64,000 nt of DNA. Source: Dendrocalamus latiflorus. Lineage: Eukaryota; Streptophyta; Magnoliopsida; Poales; Poaceae. A program made the translations under genes and the position numbers. The notes beneath the pieces are model-generated. The model did no database searches, was not told the DNA's origin, and saw only the letters and a program-made list of their open reading frames with translations. This document shows positions 58,115-64,000 of the stretch, piece by piece; positions within the stretch are counted from its first letter, which is position 1; the number at the start of each line of letters is the position of its first letter. The stretch covers positions 15,387,100-15,451,099 of the forward strand of contig CM029622.1 of the NCBI GenBank assembly GCA_017311315.1. Reading direction: 5' to 3'.

Positions 58115-58562
58115 ATATAAAGCATTGTAGTATTTTTTTTTTCAAATCTAGCCCTCGAACACACAATTCTGTAAATTTAGCCCCCTCTGTGACCACAACA
58201 GTAGCAGTAGACGATATATATCGTCTGCTACGCTCACCCATCACGATAGGTGGCAAACACGGCAGTACCTGGTGCCAGCTTGGTAGGCGACGGTCGAGTG
58301 CGGTAAGTGGTGGAGCTGTCAAGCTCAGTCGGCACGGCAGGCGGCAGCCATGTGGGTCCTCTACCTATGAAGCTCGTCTATCTCGGTAGGTCACCTGCAG
58401 TGTCGAGAGCGGTGTCTGTCATCTACCGTAATGAGTTAGTCTGGTAGACATATATTTCGTCTGTTGCTACTGCTGTGGTTACGGAGGATGTCAAATTTAC
58501 ACGTTCGTGTGTTCAAGAGCCAGATTTTTTTTAAAAAAATATTACAGTACAATTTATGCGAT
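58115..58562. mobile_element. Non-autonomous element with about 100-bp inverted arms
   Basis: The left arm (about 58120-58215) has CCTCGAACACACAATTCTGT, AAATTTAGCC and CCACAACAGTAGCAGTAGAC. The right arm, read inverted (about 58450-58560), has TCTTGAACACACGAACGTGT, AAATTTGACA and CCACAGCAGTAGCAACAGAC. The centre is GC-richer without a gene. The class (MULE or other MITE) is not fixed because no clear target duplication is visible. Confidence 0.7.
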
Positions 58563-58914
58563 GGCTTCGGAAAGCCGGAGAGGTCCTTGCTCCGGAGAAC
58601 GCAAGCACCGCCTTCTCCTGTAAAGAAAAGGCGAAAGCGCGAACTGTACAGAATTCAGTCCATGGGTGACATCTTTTGACCAAATGCATCACATGCGAAC
58701 AAATTGCTGAAAGTACATCATTTTAGTGCAGTCAATGCTCGATATAAACAATTTTAGCAGAATTTTTTTACCGTATTTTGGCCTAAAATAACTGTAAATT
58801 TTGGGGTAGCGTACGACAGAATTATTTTATTTTCACTTGACCTGGAGTAAAACCAATCAGGTATCTCATCTGAGAACGCCGGTAGAGGTAGAGTTTTAAT
58901 GGCTCTGATCAACT

Positions 58915-59171
58915 CGACTTCGGCTTCTGGTTTATTTTTCACTGTTCATAAGTTTCGTCTTTTTCTGAATTTTTGGCTTTTTGTTAAGCTTTTTTGCCGG
59001 TTCCTTTTTCCCCGTATTTGTTTGTATTATACGTAATGGACTAACATATTTTTTATATTTTTAATTTTTTTTAAATTTAATTATGCTAAATAAGTCTCTG
59101 TCAGCTACAGTGCTTTTTTCAGTCAGCTACAGTGTTTTCAACTATAAGCCATGAGCTTTTCAGCCAAACCG
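58915..59171. mobile_element. MITE, local family, copy at 58.9 kb
   Basis: CGACTTCGGCTTCTGGTTTA opens it and GAGCTTTTCAGCCAAACCG closes it; GATCAACT precedes and ATCACCACC follows. The body is close to the 56578 copy throughout. Confidence 0.8.
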
Positions 59172-60300
59172 ATCACCACCAATGTCTGCGGAGTGTGTAC
59201 TCCAATGTCTCCATGTTTGACTCCACAGTTTCATCAATTAGTTATTCCATTTCTCTATCACCTTTTTTTTCTTCTTTTGTTCTCCTACTTTCTCCATCAC
59301 ACGACAGTACTACTCGCACACTGCGTACGCGTCGCCCTACTTATCATAACGTCCACAATTATACAAGTGCGACGATGCCTTGGAATCTTGTGTCAATCCG
59401 TGTACCCCCAAACATAGGTAGTACTGGAACCTCCATAATTCCCATCAGTTTCACATCCCTTTCACCTTTTTTTTTGGGTTCTTTTCCTTTTTTTTTTTGG
59501 TTTATAATCGAATCCTGCAGCGAGACGGTGACTCCATGGGGCCGGGGGCATTCCCGTCTTTTCGGCCGTAGAGCGACGCGCCCTCGGAGTCCACACCCAC
59601 CAGGTCACGTGGCTTCGTCCACGTGTGCGCCCGCCATTCGCTGCCACGCCAGGCCAGGCCAGGCCCGCTACGCGACGGGCGACTCACCACGTCAGGCGTG
59701 GGCCCGCGACGTTGACGCGTGCCCCCCCGCCTCCGAGTGCTGGCCCACCGGAGGGCGGCGGTTTTACGATGAGGCCCCCGGGAGATAATCATATCTCCGA
59801 GCAGTCCTTATCAGACCCTGGTAGTGGTATCGCGTGAGACGCCTGTGGGAAGGGTGTTGTAGGGTCGGTCTGATAGGACTGGTGAAGTCTAGGGATGTGA
59901 CCGTTAAAATACCCAAGTGTACTACCGGAGTATTAGTACGTGTCTGGGGATTTTAGGTGGGGCCCAGGCGGCAGCCACAGGCTGGGAAAGCGACAGGGGT
60001 AGGTGAGGCGATGGTTCACTGTATATCGCAATGATTCCTTGCCCGGTCCTTTACTCCCGTTTGGCTTCCTTTCACCGTGGGTCCCACTGGCTGCGGTGGG
60101 TGGGCCCACGTAATACTAAGTCATTGTTAAGGATGAGCAGTGCGGTGGACTTTGAAGCCGTAGGTGGGCCCCGCTTTGGACAGGGACGCTGCTGGGTCCG
60201 CCCGGGCCGGCTTCGGTCGAGACCTTTTTGTTCATCTGTCTACGGTATTTTTAAATGTAACTTATTAATATTCAATTTATTTATATAAATACTTATAATA
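59172..60300. other. Intergenic region without a recognised gene
   Basis: A 218-codon frame at 59132 begins inside the MITE and has no domain, so it is not called. GC-rich 59520-60230 contains GGTGGGCCC-like words but no identifiable gene. Confidence 0.4.
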
Positions 60301-60563
60301 TCTCTACTATTATATAAAAAAAAGTCGGTGATCATTGGTGCGTTCTTCTCTCTCCTCTTTACAGCCATCTGATTGATCTTCTATCTCTCTCTTTGAGGAT
60401 ACAACCGCCTACCCCCACCACATTTTCTATCTCCTCGCGTATTCTGATCATCCATCTCTCTTTGTCGCTTACTCTCCAATATTTGATGTGTGAAGTTGGC
60501 CAGGCAGTAAGTTCCGTCTCACCATTTTTATGACTCCGCTGCAACGCATGGGTCTCTAACTAG
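60301..60563 (+). mobile_element. Short non-autonomous Helitron, 263 bp
   Basis: It starts TCTCTACTATTATATAA directly after an A and ends CTAACTAG directly before a T, giving the Helitron A|TC...CTAG|T insertion pattern. An imperfect hairpin CGCTGCAACGC lies about 18 bases before the end, in the wording usual for grass Helitrons (CAACGCATGGG). No Rep/helicase is present. Confidence 0.7.
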
Positions 60564-61329
60564 TAACTAATAATTATAAACTGAAATTATAAGCTAAAGC
60601 CATAACCGAAAAGAACCTAACTTTCAACTCAAACCCTAGGTCCGAACCTAGACGTTTACATTCACACACATAGGGTTTCGGTGAGAAAGTATCTATCTCA
60701 CCAGCATTTAAACACTAGATTTGGCGCACACACTCACTTTTATACAGGCATGTGTGTTTAGTGGAAAAACATATGCTTATGCTCTGTGAGATATTAGATA
60801 AATCCTAAATTTATCTAACAATCTTTACTCTAGATCTAACATATATTTCGGTAGAATACATATGCGTGTAAAAAGAATGCCGTGCTTACTCAAATGCTGC
60901 AGCTAATTTAATTTATCCTGACCCTATAAGAGCGCAATTTATAATATCAAAAGTTGCATCAACGTTAAGCAGAATTTTGGATTTTTTTCCATTGTTCGAC
61001 AAAAATGCGGTCAAACACCACCATCAGACCAAGAGCCCAAGACTCGGCAACGACAATTTTTCTGAGGTTGAGGATACATGGCATGCATTTTAGTACGTAG
61101 TGAACTAGACAAACCACAGTATATCAAAAACAAAAGTTTTTAACGTACTACCTATAAGATACTATAGTATTTTACTGTTTTGAGGAAACCATGGTATGTC
61201 GAAATTGCAGTATTTTATATAGTATTTTGTTAATGAACGTACTTGCTATGCTAACTAGATATTACCGAGAAAACTAGTTATGCATAGATGCATGCTCATA
61301 CATGTATATTGCTAGAATTTTGTTATCCC
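60564..61329. other. AT-rich intergenic sequence
   Basis: No gene or repeat end is recognised. Confidence 0.4.
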
Positions 61330-64000
61330 TTCCTCCTCCGTTTGCTAGATTTTTGAAAGACCCCAAAAATTCAAATCAGAAAATTTCATTTCTTTTGCTG
61401 TGTTTTTGAGTGAATTTTGGGGACTTTCCCTTTTTGGAAAGTCGCCCCGGTTCCCGCTTTCCTTTCTGGGCGCTGCCGCCTCCCCCTTCCTTTGGTGCCC
61501 CGCCCCTTTCCGCCTTCTCCTTTCCCCGGCGGTCACGCCCCCTCCCCAGCTGGCGTCTCCCTTCCTCCCCGCTTTCTCCCTCGCGCACGCGCTGGCGCTG
61601 CGCGCCCGTGCCAGCACCACCTTTTCGTTGCGCCCCCGGTTTCCCCACGCCCGCACCACCCCGCAGTCCCCCGGTCCGAAGGCAGCACTCCTGCCCGCGC
61701 CACGCGTTGCCGCCTCCTCCACCTGGACCCTACCTGCCAGCCTCTCCTCTCCTCCCCCTTTCCCCGCAAGCCCGCCGCTGCCCATGCCACTCCGGCCGCC
61801 TACTCCCGCGCCCGTACCTTGCCTTCATTGCTGCTCAGCGCCGGACGCAGCCCATCGCGTGGAGGAGATATGCCACCAACTCCCCTGTCCTCCTGTTGAC
61901 CATTGGCACCGCGCCCATGCCTTCTCCCCCACGGCTTCTCCCCCTTCCGCGCGAGGTATAAAGGCCCCACTCCTTCTCCCTTGCGCACCCTTGCTTCCCA
62001 AGCCATCCCACCGCCCTCATTCGCCTCCTGCCTCTCCCCAGAACCCCCAGAAGCAACCAATTGAAACCCCTTCGCTCGAAGCTCCGTCACTGCCCTCCCC
62101 TGCGTCGGCAACCTCGGTGAGCCGATCTCCCTCCTCCTTTTCGCATTTCTCGATTCCATTCGGCCAGAGCCTCGCTACTGCCCTCTAATCTCGGTGGTGC
62201 ATCTCCTTGGCCAGGTGGACAACCGTGGGGCTCTAGCACCATAGCTCACCGTCGGCCTCGAATGCTCTCCCATGGCCAGCTCACCCGATCAACTCCGAGC
62301 TTCAACCACCGCCGCCAATGTGAGCCTCACACTCCCCTGAACGTGTAGCCGCTGCCGATTTGGCCCTTTCACCGCCGATGACCTCCCTCGCCACCAAAAA
62401 GCCGAAACTTTCCCTTCTTCCTCCTGCCTTCTCCTCTGGTCCCCTCACCCTCCTAAGCCCCAAAATGGGTTCCCCGAGTCAAGCTCTACTTATTGATACC
62501 CTCCCCGACCGTCGGCAACCCTCCGCCGTCGCTAGAGAGCGGAGGCCCCTATCCCGGCTCCTCTGCTGCGCGTGGCCGACGGGAGGAAGCCGAAGACTGA
62601 CGCGGCGCTATCGCTACCGCCCACACCCACCTCTCACCTTATAACCTCCACCGTCGGATGGCGCCTCCTTGCTACCGTCCGATCCCACTAAAGACGTCCC
62701 TCCCCAGCCGCTCGATCAAACCCTCCGCTCCGCCCGCCTTCATCACCCCACTTCGTCCGATCTCCACCCACACCGATCCAGGCCGCCCCTCCCGTTTCAT
62801 CTGGGTCATCTGCCCGAGCGACACGTCGGCTATCCGAGCCACGCGGGCGCGAGTTGGCGTGGGCCGACTCTGCTCGGCATGCTCCGTCGCCCAGCGCGCG
62901 CGCTTGCGGGACGCGCGTCGGTCGCTCGTGGGCCGCGCCGGCCGTTCGGTCGCACGGGCTACACAGTGCCGGGCCGCACTGTAGCAAAGGGCCGGCTGAC
63001 ACTGTTTAAGTCGAATTTCCAGTGATTTATCCATTTCTAAAATCCCAGAAAATCCAAATAAATCCTAGAAAATCACAGAAAAACCCACAAATTCCCAAAT
63101 TTCACCACTTTGCTCCATTTAATGCCCTGAACCCATTTTTGGCCTCCATTTCCCCAATTACCTCCCAGACAAAAATTCTAAAAATTCCCCATTTGCATCT
63201 TTTTGCATTTTACTCCTTTTTAAATAGTTTATTTTTTCCTCGCTTGAATAGTTTCAAGCCGTACTTACTTATTTTATGTGTTTGCGCTAGTTTCGGAGAT
63301 CCCGGAAGTTCAGGTGCAGTCTCAGGATCCAAGTGCTTCTACATTCGAGCTAGCCGAGATCATCCAGATTAACGACAGGTTGCAACACCTTGATCATATT
63401 GCTTTCCCATGTCATTTAATTATATATTATGCTAGTTTCATTAATGCTAGTTGTGAAATTTTAGTTTATGCAAAACAAAAATGTTTAGAATGACTTGCGA
63501 TATAGATACAACCTACCACCGTTAAATGCCATGTTAAATTGTAGCCCCGCCTTTGTAACCCTAGCATTACCCTAAGCGTAGTATTATCACATGTAGGCTA
63601 TTATTATTATCTCATGCAAAGCTTTACACTAATAAGGATGTGGCCGTGGGCCGGTAGATTAAGAAAACTCGGATTTAGGGTAAGGTGGTATGGGACACCG
63701 TACCCTAGGGTGGCAGTGCGAGCGTGCACAAGTTAGGGTAAGGGTGTTGTGGGGAACCGCGAGACGGTCTTCGCCCACCGCTTTACCCTAGGGTTGAGGT
63801 TGCGGACCTCGTAAAAATATAAGGACTAGACCCTTTGTGCCAAGCAAATGACATAGTACCCGCTCAACCACAGGTGTTGATTCGTCAACCCTGGTTTAGT
63901 ATATGCTCAACTTGAGTGAAGCCCTGCATTGGGAGTCGGTCCAGATCGCAGATTTGGATTAAGACAACGGTAGGTCCCCACAACTCGGACTCGGTTATCC
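61330..64000 (+). mobile_element. Probable long LTR or leader of a Ty3/gypsy-type retrotransposon, running off the window
   Basis: A C-rich stretch (61430-62960) with long but domain-free frames is followed by repeated AAAATCCCAGAAAATCC-like words (63035-63085). Next is a short coding-like piece with EIPEVQVQSQDPSASTFELA (about 63295-63355), then AT-rich sequence with CCGTGGGCCGGTAGATTAAG. This succession resembles long LTRs of grass gypsy elements. Neither LTR end, a primer-binding site nor gag/pol is in view, so class and limits are uncertain. The overlapping frames (for example 61400-62188, 262 codons) are not called as genes. Confidence 0.35.

Noticed and set aside
59132..59788. 218-codon plus-strand open frame
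   Set aside because: It starts inside a MITE and crosses into GC-rich intergenic DNA; overlapping frames exist on the other strand and no motif is present.
61400..62188. 262-codon Pro/Ser-rich frame
   Set aside because: C-rich composition opens three plus-strand and several minus-strand frames at once; no conserved motif or splice logic.

Overview
This window is nuclear DNA of a grass, most probably panicoid. The evidence is GT-AG spliced genes with GC-rich coding starts and AT-rich introns, grass-type CACTA, hAT, PIF/Harbinger and Helitron elements, and a SIRE-like Ty1/copia element. It also carries a rice-like JAZ/TIFY10 gene and an FCS-like zinc-finger gene. The species cannot be fixed from the sequence alone. 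No prokaryotic, CRISPR, rRNA or confident tRNA feature was seen.

Layout. 362-9033 is a complete but decayed CACTA transposon with a TTA target duplication; it holds a broken TNPD-type transposase and a second gene joining a Transposase_24-like region to a Ulp1-type cysteine-protease end. 9459-9967 (minus) is a small three-exon gene of unknown function. 10137-10709 is a PIF/Harbinger-type MITE. About 10.9-11.77 kb is a gag relic. 11772-21340 is a minus-strand Ty1/copia element with one LTR that is cut off inside gag. 21341-35080 is a second, much better preserved CACTA element of 13.7 kb with perfect 19-bp ends; its TNPD gene is open except for one nonsense codon and its eight-exon second gene is fully open. 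It abuts a truncated Mutator-like transposase (35081-36066, minus) on its right, whereas its left flank is the copia gag.

The gene-bearing part is 37-54 kb. A JAZ/TIFY10-type jasmonate repressor (40347-42081, plus, five exons, 241 aa) and an FLZ zinc-finger protein (52078-52695, minus, 205 aa) are the two well-supported host genes. Around them are three hAT elements with perfect 8-bp target duplications (38793-39420, 42443-43266, 49701-50532). One of these lies inside a larger element with arms of several hundred bases in inverted orientation (about 48.35-51.25 kb). A MITE family occurs at least five times between 44 and 59.2 kb, and there are two Helitron-like insertions. The last 2.7 kb look like the LTR or leader of a large Ty3/gypsy-type element running off the window.

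How the parts work together. In each CACTA element the first gene (TNPD/Transposase_21) is the expected catalytic transposase and the second (TNPA-like) the expected binder of subterminal repeats. In both elements, sequence from the 5' end recurs upstream of the second gene, which suggests a separate promoter for it. Product names come from motifs read directly; no database search was run. Boundaries given as 'about' are estimates.
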